64,000 bases of DNA, taken from Puccinia triticina (lineage: Eukaryota; Basidiomycota; Pucciniomycetes; Pucciniales; Pucciniaceae). The notes under the pieces are model-generated. The model saw only the letters and a list, made by a program, of their open reading frames with translations. It had not been told where the DNA came from and made no database searches. The position numbers were made by a program, and so were the translations under genes. Shown one piece after another: positions 45,433-56,074 of the stretch; position 1 is the first letter of the stretch, and each line of letters starts with the position of its first letter. The DNA lies in contig NC_070560.1 of assembly GCF_026914185.1 (NCBI RefSeq), positions 6,377,501 through 6,441,500 on the forward strand, written 5' to 3'.

Positions 45433-47097
45433 TTGTTGGGCCAGAGCGAGGGAATGCTGGGTGGCTGCGATTGCGGCAGGACCGGGCGGATAAGCGGGAG
45501 TGGTGAGCTTCGTTTGGACAGTCATACCGAGAACGCTTAAGGTCTGTCCAGCACGAGATGACAAATCGGTTGCAGCGATGAAGTTGGACGTCAGCGCAGC
45601 GACGGCAGCAGCCTGCACATTTTTCGACGAGATCTTTCTATCCACGGCAGAGTGGGTGTTATCGGGCTGGTGATTCGACTGAGCGGCGAGGGTCGAGGTG
45701 AGCATGTTCATCGGGCGGGGGTGAGGGTGGCCATTCCGGAGATGAGAAGAGCTCGAGCCGGGGGGAGGGTGGGGGTTGAAGGCGGCAGATGTGGCTGAGA
45801 GTGAGGAGGAGGAGGAGGCTGATGACGCGGGTGCTGATGGGAGCAAGACAGATGGGGTTGCGGTTGTGGCAGTAGCAGCAGCAGCAGAAGAAGAAGAAGA
45901 AGACGGCTGATGGTGCGACGACTCGGATGGGAATTGCGAAGAAGGCTTGGACGGATAGCTGGAATATGTTTGTACAGTTGCTGTTGGTGTTTGAGTTTGG
46001 GTACGAGCAAGCTCGAGAGCCAGATGATCCTTGGCGGATCGGAGGGCAGACGGCGCAGTACCCGCAGCGGGGGGAGGGCCGAGAAGAGTAGTACAGGATG
46101 TATGACTGGCGGGATGAGGGATATCAGCAGGCTGAGACAGGCTGAGCGGAGTTAGGGGCGATTGGGAGGAATGAACTGGGATGTTCCGAGAGGGCTCATT
46201 TAGCTTCTGGATCGCATCTCTGTGGAGCTGAGTATAGTAGCCGGAGGCGATGGAGGCCAGCTGTGACTTGTAGGTGTCTGCGTAGGGGGTGAGGTCTGGG
46301 AGCGGGCTGGATGGCTGCTGCTGGTGGGCCTGGGCGGAGTGGTAGACTGCCTCGGCCTGGGCGGCAAGCAGGACGGCATTGAACTTGGACTCTTGGACGT
46401 GTTGTTCGAGCTGGGAGTCCTGGGAGTGGAGCGCCCACTGCTTGAGCTGGCTGGCGATGTGCTCGGTGGCCTGCTGGTCGATCGGCGAGGCTGCCGCGGT
46501 CTGCCGGGCGACCTGGAAGGCCCAGTCATCGACGCTGCGGTAGGAGGGCTGGCAGTCTGCGTCTGGATAGGAGGCGGCCTCGCTGACGGGGATGAAGATG
46601 GAGTTGGAGTACGGGGAGAAGACGTGGTGGAGCAGGTGGGGGATGGCCCGCTGGGAGATGGCCTTGGTGAGCGGGTTGGCTGCTGGGGGTGGGGCTGCGG
46701 GGGGGCCTGGGCCGTGGCGTGGCGAGGGCGGCTCTGGGGCGGAGAGGGCCATGACAGGGAATATTTCCGGGCAGCGTTCCTGCTCGAGGATCTGCTGCTG
46801 GAGCTCGATGTCTGGCGTCCGGGCCAGCTTGGCGAGAAGGGTGGGGGGGAGCGAGAGGATGGCGGTGACCTGCTGCTCGGTCTGGACGGACTGGTCGGCG
46901 GCTGCTTGCGGGGGGGTGAGGATGGGGAAGAAGGGGGGGGCCGAGTGGAGCTCGCCGGGCAGGAATCCGAGCGGGCCGGCGGCATGGGGGGCGGCTGCCG
47001 GGCTGAGTTGCTGCTGCTGGAAGGCGGCGGCGGCCGACGGGCGGCGGTGCGGCTGCTCGGGGCGAAGAGGATAGCTCGGGAGCTGATCTGGGTGCAT
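40088..47097 (-). CDS. OGT: TPR O-linked glycosyltransferase (OGT/SPINDLY type)
   Basis: Nucleocytoplasmic glycosyltransferase of the GT41 family: O-GlcNAc transferase in animals, O-fucosyltransferase for plant SPINDLY; which sugar is used here is unknown. Eleven exons: 47097-44785, 44706-44612, 44538-42235, 42160-42079, 42004-41951, 41882-41618, 41555-41242, 41134-40973, 40896-40831, 40723-40698 and 40634-40088; 2075 residues, with all phases consistent. The N-terminal ~600 residues are low complexity (Pro, Ser, His, Gln). TPR units follow, including YTNLGSLLKDMGQLPQAVSM and the next two. The catalytic region starts about residue 1494 (RIGYVSSDFNNHPLAHLMQ), continues with LINLNGYTKGAKNEIFAARP, PNSILWLLRFPAPGEP and HTTAADILWSGTPILTLP, and ends in SRVAASIALATG. 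A charged Gln/His-rich insert of about 190 residues splits the catalytic domain. Exon 10 is only 26 nt. Confidence 0.92.
45328..45437. repeat. CAN trinucleotide/hexanucleotide repeat encoding Gln/His tract in OGT
   Basis: Runs of GTTGTT and TGGTGC-type units on plus, i.e. CAA/CAG/CAC on the coding strand. They encode a tract of nine Gln followed by alternating His-Gln in exon 1 of the glycosyltransferase. Such tracts are usually length-polymorphic. Confidence 0.85.
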
Positions 47098-48339
47098 GGT
47101 TGCTTGCTGGGCGAGGCGGGGGAGAGAGGGAGGGTGAGCAAGAAGAGTAGGGATAGCCGAGAGGAGGAGAGAACTTCAACAAATAAAACAAAACAAAGTA
47201 AAGTAAAGTAAAGTAGAGTAGAGTAAAGCAAAGCCAAGTCGTGAGGTGCAAGCTGCAGGCCGATGCTCTTCTCAAAAGTCTGTTGGGGAGAGCTTGTTGG
47301 ACTCGGGTGGAGTGGGAAAATACTCTTCTCAAGGCACCCTCTCCCACTGCACTGGCGACTTTGCACAGAGAGATCACAGGAGCGCCCTCTTCTTCGACAA
47401 CCCATGCAGACTCAAGAAAAACATTAAAAACGCTGTACAGGAATTCTCAGTAGGAAGCCCATGAATCCAGCTTGGAGGTGCAAGCTTCAAGCAGCATAAC
47501 AAGAGAGCTCGTTGGCCCTGCTCGCCATCCGATCGCCTTGGGGGTCGATAATCAAAAACCAATTTCCGCTGATTCTCGCTACCAGATAATTTTAGGGAGT
47601 AGCAACAATGTCGACATGATCAAGAAGCCTGGATGAGTTGGGCGATGAGCTTTGACTTACATCAACTGGTTCGATCGCAGCTTCTTATGATGACTATGCA
47701 GTATTATGTATCTGAAACAGCTCAAGGCGTGCGCAAGATAAACGGAGAAGGATGGTCCCGACCTACCCGAGGTCGTGGACTTGTTCGTGGATCGCGTGAA
47801 GGAGAAACAGTAATCGGTGGGTGAGATGGAAAAGGGGGGTTAATGTTGAAGGTGGGTCTTTGACTGTCACTGGCCGATCAGTGGGTTATCAGCAATAGTC
47901 GGTTCATCGAACTGCTGATTTTAGTTTTTTGTGTTATTTACGTAAAAGTGTTATTGATCGAAGGCTTGTTTAAAGTGTTTCTTCAAGCAGAGGGCGTGGT
48001 GAATTTGATTCTTGAAGCGGGGCCAATCTGCGAAAGCTTAAAATCCGGTGCAAATACATGTCATCAGGTGTCCTCTAAAATTGTTGATCTAGATCACGGA
48101 AGGGCTAAAATCTTACTGCATGGTGAGGCCTGAAAATTGCAGATTGAGATTTCACCAGCAGTCAGGGTTTAGGTTTAGAGCCTCCTTCCAAACCAAGCCA
48201 TTTGATTTTGAGAACATGCTGATTGTAATTTACATGAAAGTTGACCGGTCTGTTGAAACTCTGTCGGTTCTTTTAACAAAGCTGATCATCTTTCACGATT
48301 AAGGCTGAATGGGCCGCCAGGCCAAATGTTTTTTTTATT
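47098..48339. other. OGT promoter and spacer
   Basis: Immediately upstream of the OGT start lie (AGTAAA)-type repeats at about 47196-47232. From 47450 to 48339 no gene is seen. Confidence 0.45.
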
Positions 48340-48600
48340 GGGAGTTACTGGCGCGCAGCAGAAGGGGCTAAGGTCCATGTTAGGCGCCCCTCCCCTAACC
48401 CCCGGCTAGGGTCGCTCACAGGACTTGGGTACCAGACACCTAGCTGGAACTAAGCTCCACGATACGCGCACTCACGACGTGGGCAGTTCTACGCGATAGG
48501 ACCTCGGATCGAGTACCGCGGAAGACCGAGCCTCGCACCAGAGGACCGACCCTAGGGATACCTATAGGCGCTCCAAGGTCCCTAGGGCTCGACAGGTGAG

Positions 48601-48607
48601 TATTTAA
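48601..48607 (+). promoter_or_regulatory. TATA-like box of the retroelement
   Basis: TATTTAA about 255 bp upstream of the ORF1 start, at the end of a GC-rich leader and followed by a pyrimidine-rich stretch, as expected of an internal retroelement promoter. Confidence 0.4.
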
Positions 48608-48861
48608 GCCGTCGACCCGGCCAGTGGCTTCCACCTCATCACTCTCACTCATCCGGTCCTTCCATCCCTAAGCGCGTATCGCTAATCGTTAGAAATATTT
48701 TTCGCTTCTTCACCCAAAGGTCGACCACTATCTTTTCAAAGAACATCACCAAACCGAATTCCAATCCTTCCACCCTAAACCACTCGACCTCAACCATCTT
48801 AAACATATCCCCGCTTTCACCAAACCCGACCCAGTTTTTCCTACTTCCGACAGCCCTTACT

Positions 48862-50497
48862 ATGTCTGAATCAATCCCTAAGAGTTCTGCCCCTAAAGCA
48901 GCTGATAAGAGCGTAGCTCCCCCTACCCTTACCCGAGGCATGGTCAACCCGACAACCTTAGTGGCACAACAGCCTCAAGATGTTAGTGACGACTTACCTC
49001 TCACGATGACTGGAGAAGCCTCACAAGCGGAAGCACAGAGCGTTGAGGAAGCATTAGTCCCTCAAGGTAAGTCGCCAGCGAATGATATCTGTTCCTTTAT
49101 CGGTCAGACAATGTCCTGACTTTTTGTCACATGTTAGACACTGCAACAGTTGAACCAACTGCGGGCCCTGCCAAGAATACAAGGGCTAAGGCGAACCCAA
49201 CAGCAAAGCCAAAGAGGGCCGCCAAGAAACAGGCAGAGCCGGTCGATAAGCAGCCAGTTCCCAGAGCCCCCAGACTCCCTACCAACAACCACGTCAAAGA
49301 CCCAGAGCCAGACATCATGGAGTTGCTAGGAGACAAGGACTGTCAACCGACCGCGGATCCCCTTGCTCCCATCATCGAAACCCCTCCAGCTGAGAAGAAC
49401 CCCCCAAGCGACAACAGAGAAGCCATCTGGTTGAAAGCCACTGAAGCTGATAACAAAGGAGATTTCAAGCGTTCAAATTTTTTCTACAACATGTTTGCTT
49501 CAGTTGTTAACAATAGCAAAACTCCTATCCAGCCTGCAATAATCAACGGGACGAGCATCAGACCTTCCCTCCTCTCCAACTTGATCGCCGCAGACTCAAC
49601 CCCTGTCCTTGCCCCTTCAAAGACCATTCCCTACGCTTCACAAGAAGATCCGTCCACCGAAGTCAAGACAAAGCAAAAAGGCTTATCCTTTAAGATAGGA
49701 TGCTCAAACCAGCATGTCAGCATCGGCTTTACACCTTTCTTTGACAAGAACCTCAAGGAACTCAAAGCCCCAATCCCGCTCACTATCTTCAACCACAAAT
49801 GGCAAGCCGACGCCATGTCCTATCACGCGGTCAATCGCTCTCGCTCAGATGATAACAGCTCGGAGAAAGGCCTCAGATATTTCGGTTTTCCCTACCCGAG
49901 CAAATGGTCTCTCTCTTTAGGGGCATGGACGGTGGCTCACAGGGAGTTTCACGTCTGCATTTGAGATGTTTACGGATTCAAGATTTTCGCTGATTGGCTC
50001 CTATCCCACAAAGCCAACTGCGACAAGATCCACTCCAACGTGTGCTTCCTCGCAGCGCTCCGATACGACATTCAGATGAGAGCAAACACGTTCGCCCATC
50101 ACATCACCATCGGAGAAGAAACTTTTGTTCCAGACATCTCGGTCTTTCGCCAGGACATTGCTGACCAATGTTATGAAGATGCAAGAAAGAAGAACGAGAT
50201 CAATTTTGAAGATAACCCTTATCGAGTTGGTGGCGAGCGAGGGGGATGGGACCCAGCGACTGGTGCTCCGAAGGGCCGATCCGTCAACTTGCTCAACACT
50301 TTGGACCCATCTCAAGCAAGCTCAGCTCAAGGTTCCTCACGGGGGGGCACCCAAGATCCAGGGGAGGACGCTCTAGGGGCTACTATGGAGGAGATCGGGC
50401 CTTCTACAACCCAACTGGTGGTAGATCGAACAACCCCCCGGCTAGCTTTAGGGATCGGAAGAATGGCCACACTGGCGGTAACCTAGCCCCAATGTAG
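48862..50497 (+). pseudogene. retroelement ORF1 (gag-like), one intron, one nonsense codon, one frameshift
   Basis: Starts MSESIPKSSAPKA. A likely 71-nt intron (49067-49137, GTAAGT...GTTAG) joins it to a second open frame, rich in Lys, Pro and Ala and then more globular (FKRSNFFYNMFASVV, SFKIGCSNQHVSIGF). A TGA at 49962 interrupts the frame, yet it continues immediately with coding-like sequence (DVYGFKIFADWLLSHKA) to about 50340. There a run of seven G shifts the frame. The adjoining frame then gives an RGG-type tail (RSRGGRSRGYYGGDRAF) ending NLAPM at 50497. With both defects ORF1 is probably inactive; the length and basic Gly-rich tail fit a Gag protein. Confidence 0.6.
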
Positions 50498-50902
50498 GCC
50501 CACCATAATTTGTTTCCATTGTTACACAGTTTTTCTCTGTCAGACTTTTAGATCCTTGTGTCGCTTTGTTTTCATCTTTCCTTTTTTGTACGGTCCGATG
50601 AAATCCGTCTCATACTCTCTCTGATTCTCATTCACCAACCTAATGTTCCCAATTTTATGAACTGTCCTTTTGGCATCGGCTTACACACATGTTTTTGTTT
50701 GTTACCTCGTTTCGTTTTTCCGCGTCAATTGATATAATCTTATATGTGTACCAGACTTACCCCATTGCACAAGTGTCTCACCTCCAATATTGAGAAAACA
50801 GACCCTGAGACAAGGAAGCAGGGTAAGAGAGCAATGACAAGCCACCAAGACATGGGTTGCTCCGATCCAGGGCCACCATGGCCCACGAGCGTGTGATGCG
50901 AG

Positions 50903-52507
50903 ATGAATATCCCGGAATGGGAATCAGCTCTAGACAGAGCAGGCCTCCTACCCGAGTTCAAGGACGTCTTGATTGGCTTCAAGGATGGTTTTGACCAGGG
51001 CATTCCCCCCCACCGCCTAGAAGACGACCTACGATGGTATACACCACCGAACCATTCGTCATCCTTGCTGGCTAGAGAGAAGATAGAAAAATCATTCAAG
51101 CTAGAACTCGATAGCGGCCGGATGCACGGCCCTTACACCCATCAGCAAGTCGCCAGCCGGTTTCCATTCTTTCGCACTAGTCCGCCAGGCGCAGTAGTCA
51201 ATGGAGATGGGTCAGTGAGACCCATTAATGATTTGTCCTTTCCGAAACATGACTCCCGCATTCCCTCGGTAAACTCATTCGTCGATAAAGCCGATTGCAC
51301 AACAACTTGGGATGACTTCACAGTCGTATCTGCATTCCTCCGTGCCCGGGAGAAGCCCTGTCAATTAGCTCTTTTCGATTGGGAAAGAGCTTACCGACAA
51401 ATCCCGACAGACCCAGCCCAATGGCCCTTTCTCTTGACTCTCACGTTCGACGACATGCTCCTCCTGGATACGAGAATCACATTCGGAGGCGTTGCTGGCT
51501 GCGGCTCCTTCGGCAGACCAGCAGACGCATGGAAGCATATCATGATGCACGAGTTCGACCTCACCACGATCTTCCGGTGGGTCGACGATAACCTATTTGT
51601 GAAAGAGCTAGAGTCCACGGTCTGTATGGACAACGTAGCAGCAAGGTCGGCGACTTTGGGCGTCCTAACGAACAAATCCAAGTACTCGCCCTTTGCCGAC
51701 GAACAGAAGTTTCTTGGCTTCGTTTGGAACAGCAAGGACAAGACAGTCCGGTTGCCGGACGCGAAAGTCGATCTCCGACTTTGCCAAATACGAGCATTCC
51801 TAGACGTGACCCACCCGTTTACGTATGACAAAGCCGGAATCATGGCAGGCCGATTGGGACACACATCCTACATCTTCCCACAGATGCGCTGCTACATCAA
51901 TGGATTCTACCGGTGGATGAACAATTGGATATTCCGACACCACCCCCGATGCCCACCCCCATACGTAGTCGATGACGTAGAACGCTGGGTACACGTCCTA
52001 ACCACCCAGCGACTAACCAGACTCATTGCCAGCCCACACCCAACCAATGTCGGCTGGGTAGGCGACGCATCGACATCCTTTGGCATAGGTGTCATTGTGT
52101 CGGGGCGGTGGGCACAGTTTAAGGTCACACCGGGTTGGAACCAAGATCCAGAGATGCCAAGAGATATCTCGTGGCTAGAGACGGTGGCGGTACGCCTGGG
52201 CTTAATCATCCTCCTTTCAATGAACGCCAGACCCGGGAAAGTATTCTTCGTCAAGACAGATAACTCGTCCACGAAGTCGGTCATTAAGAAGCGCCGCGCG
52301 GGAAACGTGGCGGTCAATGAAGAATGGAAAGTGATTCAAGACCTCTTGATCTCCCACGACATTGACTTGTTGGCACGGACAGTCGCATCGGCGGACAATC
52401 GCGCAGATGGATTGTCGCGAGGAGACCGGACAGGTTTGCAGGCAAAACACCAGATCCGAGTGATGGTTCCCGCAGACTTGACCCCCTTTGTTCGTGAAGT
52501 CGTGTAA
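50903..52507 (+). CDS. reverse transcriptase-RNase H of YR retroelement
   Basis: 534 residues, intact. RT fingers and palm: GSVRPINDLSFP, then LALFDWERAYRQIP (first catalytic Asp), the TFGGVAGCGSF block, and the RWVDDN box equivalent to YxDD. RNase H follows, with Asp in GWVGDAST, Glu in SWLETVAV, Asp in VKTDNSST, and the C-terminal ADNRADGLSRG motif typical of DIRS-group elements. It makes element cDNA from its RNA. No protease domain is attached. The start codon is the first ATG in frame; about 400 bp separate it from ORF1. Confidence 0.88.
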   Translation: MNIPEWESALDRAGLLPEFKDVLIGFKDGFDQGIPPHRLEDDLRWYTPPNHSSSLLAREKIEKSFKLELDSGRMHGPYTHQQVASRFPFFRTSPPGAVVNGDGSVRPINDLSFPKHDSRIPSVNSFVDKADCTTTWDDFTVVSAFLRAREKPCQLALFDWERAYRQIPTDPAQWPFLLTLTFDDMLLLDTRITFGGVAGCGSFGRPADAWKHIMMHEFDLTTIFRWVDDNLFVKELESTVCMDNVAARSATLGVLTNKSKYSPFADEQKFLGFVWNSKDKTVRLPDAKVDLRLCQIRAFLDVTHPFTYDKAGIMAGRLGHTSYIFPQMRCYINGFYRWMNNWIFRHHPRCPPPYVVDDVERWVHVLTTQRLTRLIASPHPTNVGWVGDASTSFGIGVIVSGRWAQFKVTPGWNQDPEMPRDISWLETVAVRLGLIILLSMNARPGKVFFVKTDNSSTKSVIKKRRAGNVAVNEEWKVIQDLLISHDIDLLARTVASADNRADGLSRGDRTGLQAKHQIRVMVPADLTPFVREVV

Positions 52508-52659
52508 TACACCGATCTCTCCATGCTTGTATTTAAAACACTTCCAACCCACGAATGTATCCTTACCTCCTCCTTCCCGTGCACTATTGTATTTGCAACA
52601 CCGTCCGCACCACAGACAGCCCCTGACAAATCACTCCCGTATTACTGTTAAATAGTTCC

Positions 52660-53724
52660 ATGCCTACCCAGTACCACCTCCCAGCCATCTCGGCCTTCTT
52701 GTCCGACGGGGTCACTAGGAAGACCCCCTCAGCCCTAGACTTGCACACTCTTTACGGGTGGAAATGGAATAAGCTATTGCTTTACAACGCTGGCGTGAAG
52801 AAGTATATTTGCTTCAAGCGCAAAACGTCATCAGCCCAGTCCCTGTTGCCCGCCTCATCGCAAGACATTTACCTCTTCTGCTGGTGGGCAGGACAGGCCA
52901 TCGGCAAGCAGGACTCAAAGGAGGTAACGGCAAGGACCATCTCACGGTACCTATTTGGCATCAAAGCCTGGCACATCTACCACGACAGGCGATACCCATA
53001 CGAATCATCCGCAAAAGTCGTCGTAATCCTCCAATCCTCCGCATGGCTCAATGCCGCCTCTCCCACCCGGCCCCCCAAGTCGGCAATACAACTCCACCAC
53101 CTGCTCTACTTGGCCAGTCACCTGCGAGGTGGCTCCCCTTTCTATACCGCGTTATTTGACCTCACGGTGGTAGCATTCTGGGGGATGGCCAGGCTCGCCA
53201 AACTAACTTCCACCGCCGGAGTTAGTCACCCCCCCAACGAAGTCTCACTCCTCGCGCGAGACGTCCGGTTCCACACCTCCCCGGGCTCTGTCACCCCAGA
53301 CCGCGCGACCCTCATTCTACGGACCGCAAAGACCGCCAAGCCAGGAGAGCACCAGCTCATCCACCTGAAGCGCATTGGCGGGCCGCTTTGCCCGCTAAGA
53401 GCAGTTTCGAGACGATTGGTGGATGCCCCAGCCCCCGACGACACACTCTTCAGCTACTCCGACGGACAGAACCGCCATAAGTTGACCAGATCTGCCGCGG
53501 TGCAAACCTTCCAAGCCCTCTTGCAGGCAGGCGGCTTCCACGGTCTCTCGGGCCACTCCTTTCGGGTGGGAGGAGCATCTCTGCGACACGCCCTTGGGGT
53601 CCCCATCCCCCAGATATGCCGGCTGGGGAGGTGGACATCTAGCTGCTATGAGCTCTATATCCGACACTACTCGGTAGCAGAAAGGTCCTCAGCCTTATCT
53701 ATCTTAAGGAATTCTCTCCTCTAG
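52660..53724 (+). CDS. tyrosine recombinase of YR retroelement
   Basis: 354 residues, intact. C-terminal catalytic fold with Arg in the GMARLAKL box, His-x-x-Arg in GLSGHSFRVGGAS, a Trp in LGRWTSSCYELYIRHY in place of the second His, and the Tyr nucleophile in the same segment. The N-terminal SAM-like core-binding region precedes it. It integrates the circular cDNA without making target duplications. Separated from the RT ORF by 152 bp, same strand. Confidence 0.88.
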   Translation: MPTQYHLPAISAFLSDGVTRKTPSALDLHTLYGWKWNKLLLYNAGVKKYICFKRKTSSAQSLLPASSQDIYLFCWWAGQAIGKQDSKEVTARTISRYLFGIKAWHIYHDRRYPYESSAKVVVILQSSAWLNAASPTRPPKSAIQLHHLLYLASHLRGGSPFYTALFDLTVVAFWGMARLAKLTSTAGVSHPPNEVSLLARDVRFHTSPGSVTPDRATLILRTAKTAKPGEHQLIHLKRIGGPLCPLRAVSRRLVDAPAPDDTLFSYSDGQNRHKLTRSAAVQTFQALLQAGGFHGLSGHSFRVGGASLRHALGVPIPQICRLGRWTSSCYELYIRHYSVAERSSALSILRNSLL

Positions 53725-54160
53725 AAGTCCTTTTTGTGTGTGGTCGAACATTCTCATTTCCTGTACTTTGCGCGTAGACAATTCCCTTTTAAAGTCACCT
53801 TCTTAGAGTAACGGGCCTACCTAATGTCTCAGGCTCTCAGAAGCCGAGTTTTTGGGGCTTACATTAGGCCCTCCTCAAGAAGCCTCCGGCCAGGCGCTCA
53901 AGCTGTCTCGCGGAGGAATGGCCACTCGCCGCCTGACGCGCTACGCGTGCGCAGGCGCGCTGGGCAAGGCGCTATGGGTAACCCACGCCTTCGCTCAGCC
54001 TTGAGGGGCCGTCTCGCGCAGTCGACCCACACATCGGGTGGCCTGGAGCAACTCGCAGCGATGCGACGCTCGGGTCACCCTAGGAGGACAAGCTCGGGGA
54101 ACCCCCCTGGAAGCTTGGCACTCCGAAACATGTACAGCTACGGGCGCCGCCCTCATGGAT

Positions 54161-55028
54161 ACATAGCTAGTTGCGAAGAATGAAAAGATGGATGTGAGTC
54201 ACAAGCTGAGGATGGAATCTGGATGATGGATGGGGTATGATTATGAATTCAGACATGAACCAGGACATGAAAGAAAATAGGCACACACACACAAACAAAG
54301 AAAGCCAATGAAATTTGGCAACCCTTCCTAAGGCACAAGTCACCCCTGCGGGGAGTTTGCCTTGCAAACCAACCAGCCACACTTTGTTGGCTGGTGCCCT
54401 GCAGAAGCAGACTGGTGTGAAGTTCACTGTGAGCTTAGTTGGGCAGGTGTGGGCAGCCGCCAGTGGTAATTACAAGTCAGATTGACTGGATGTTTGACTT
54501 TGGCCACAGAGGTTTTTGCAACCAACCTTTACCAAGTCTTGGAGTGAACTCAGTGTGGCAGTTTCTAGTTCTCTTTCTGAAAAAAATAACATCAAGGTTA
54601 ATCCTGGGGCCAATTTGGACAAAAGTTTCATCAATGAGAAGGAAATCTCAGACCCTCCAACTCCAGCACCTATCAAATCCCAAGAACAGAGTCAATAAAA
54701 GAAGCAAAAAACTTACAAGCAGTGTTTGGGAGAGATGAACATTTGGTACCTGTTGGGGGGTACCCCTTGCACCCACCCGGTGGTGCTGGGTGCGGTGTGA
54801 GGTACAAGCTTTTGGGAGGGAAGCAGTGTGGTACCCGGGTACCTCCAAGAGATACTGCTCCCCCACTCCAATCAAGCCACCACCCTCCTCATCTTTACAC
54901 AATCAGCAGCCACTAGCAACCCACCCCCCCACCCTGCCGGCCACATGGCCCAATCACCGCCTCCTTGCTTGCCAAGTACTTCTACCGCACCAAGGGCCCC
55001 GCCGGATGTGAAACTCCATAAAATATCA
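54161..55028. other. spacer with GGTACC-rich repeat
   Basis: 54745-54845 shares GGTGCTGGGTGCGGTGTGAG and GGTACC-type motifs with 20540-20600. No gene. Confidence 0.45.
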
Positions 55029-55100
55029 TGTGTCCTATGGGAGTTGAACCCATGTTTCTTATATCCATGTCAAGTGTGCTAACCACTGTACTAAGGACAC
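55029..55100 (-). tRNA. tRNA-like sequence, possible SINE head
   Basis: 72-nt cloverleaf on minus: acceptor GTGTCCT/AGGACAC pairs 7 of 7, the T arm ATGGG-TTCAACT-CCCAT pairs 5 of 5, and the D stem pairs 3 of 4. The anticodon stem has 4 pairs but the loop has A instead of U at position 33, so it is probably not a functional tRNA. A-box and B-box (GGTTCAACTCC) are present. Confidence 0.35.
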
Positions 55101-55333
55101 TTGGATATGAATGGCTGCAGCTGGGTCAATGAACATCCACTGGTGTCACATGAAGATCCCAAATTGAGGGTAAGAACTGTAAATGACAGGTCATGAATGA
55201 GTGACACCAGCAGGTATGATAAAGCTAAGAGTAGCAGAACCACAACCTGAAAGCTCCCCGTGCTGTAAAAGGGGTTTATCATACCAAGACTCCATAAAAT
55301 CCTAGGTATCACACGGTAGCACTGGGCTCATAA

Positions 55334-55570
55334 CCTGAGAAGCGCCAGTGGACCGCAGTTGCGCACAAAGGAGATTGTGGGAAGCGAGGGACACAAGAAG
55401 AACAGGTATTCACCTGATAAGCACTAGTGGAGTGCAGTTGAGCACAAGGGAGATTGTGGGAAGCAAGGGACACAGGAAGAAAAAGTATTCACCTGAGAAG
55501 CACCAGTGGACCACAGTTGAGCACAAGGGAGATTGTGGGAAGTGAGGGACACAAGAAGAAAAAGTATATG
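55334..55570 (+). repeat. 79-bp tandem repeat, three copies
   Basis: Units begin at 55334, 55413 and 55492, exactly 79 nt apart. Shared text includes CAGTGGACC-CAGTTG, GCACAA-GGAGATTGTGGGAAG, GAGGGACACA and AAGTATTCACCTGA. Copies differ by scattered substitutions. Confidence 0.9.
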
Positions 55571-55919
55571 GTGACTAGATGAGTGGGGAAAAGAAGAAAA
55601 GAAAAATAGAGATACAGGCTCTACATGGATCTAACTACAACAAAGCAAACCCCAAGCTGAGTATGTAATCAATCTACACAGTTTCCCACTCCCGCTTGAT
55701 AACCCCTTTCCTCCTGATGATAGGATATTACTGTACTGTCACAGCCCCCGGTGCTTGCTAGGTGATCTTCATTGAAATGTTCTTGAGAGTCTTGCATATC
55801 TTGAATGGCGCCAGCGGGCAGCTTGATTGTTGCCAGTGTTGATGTATTCAACCTTGAAGTTTTTCTTGTGTTCAATGTGATGTCTGAAAGTGATATGCCA
55901 AGTTCTATGTTAATATTTA
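55571..55919. other. spacer, nothing seen
   Basis: AT-rich, no gene, between the tandem repeat and the next MITE. Confidence 0.4.
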
Positions 55920-56074
55920 TGGTGTTCAAAATTGCTTATGTCACGGTTTACATAAAATCATAAAGCCAATTTTGGCTGGGAGATGTCAGCGTGCATAAAA
56001 CTAAGTGACATCCCCCAGCCAAAATCACAGTTTATGATTTTATGTAAAAAAATTGTATGCAATTTTGAATACCA
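55920..56074. mobile_element. foldback MITE, TGGTGTTCA family, copy 3
   Basis: 155 bp, TGGTGTTCAAAATTGCTTATG at the left and the complement ending TGAATACCA at the right, flanked by TA on both sides. Same central stem as the copy at 30302 (GGCTGGGAGATGTCA), with a few substitutions. Confidence 0.9.

Larger units (their letters stand above)
48340..54160 (+). mobile_element. tyrosine-recombinase retrotransposon (DIRS/Ngaro-like order)
   Basis: Order of parts: GC-rich leader with TATA box, ORF1 (gag-like), RT plus RNase H, then a separate tyrosine recombinase instead of an integrase. This is the hallmark of YR retroelements. No protease and no LTRs are seen. The last ~350 bp are GC-rich and contain GGGCCTACCTAATG and CATTAGGCCC in inverted orientation at 53813-53867. 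I could not define the terminal repeats, so both ends are approximate, as is the choice between DIRS and Ngaro. Confidence 0.75.

Noticed and set aside
46324..47211. Large antisense ORFs over the OGT first exon
   Set aside because: They are frame shadows of GC-rich low-complexity coding sequence, giving Gly/Glu-rich translations without domains.
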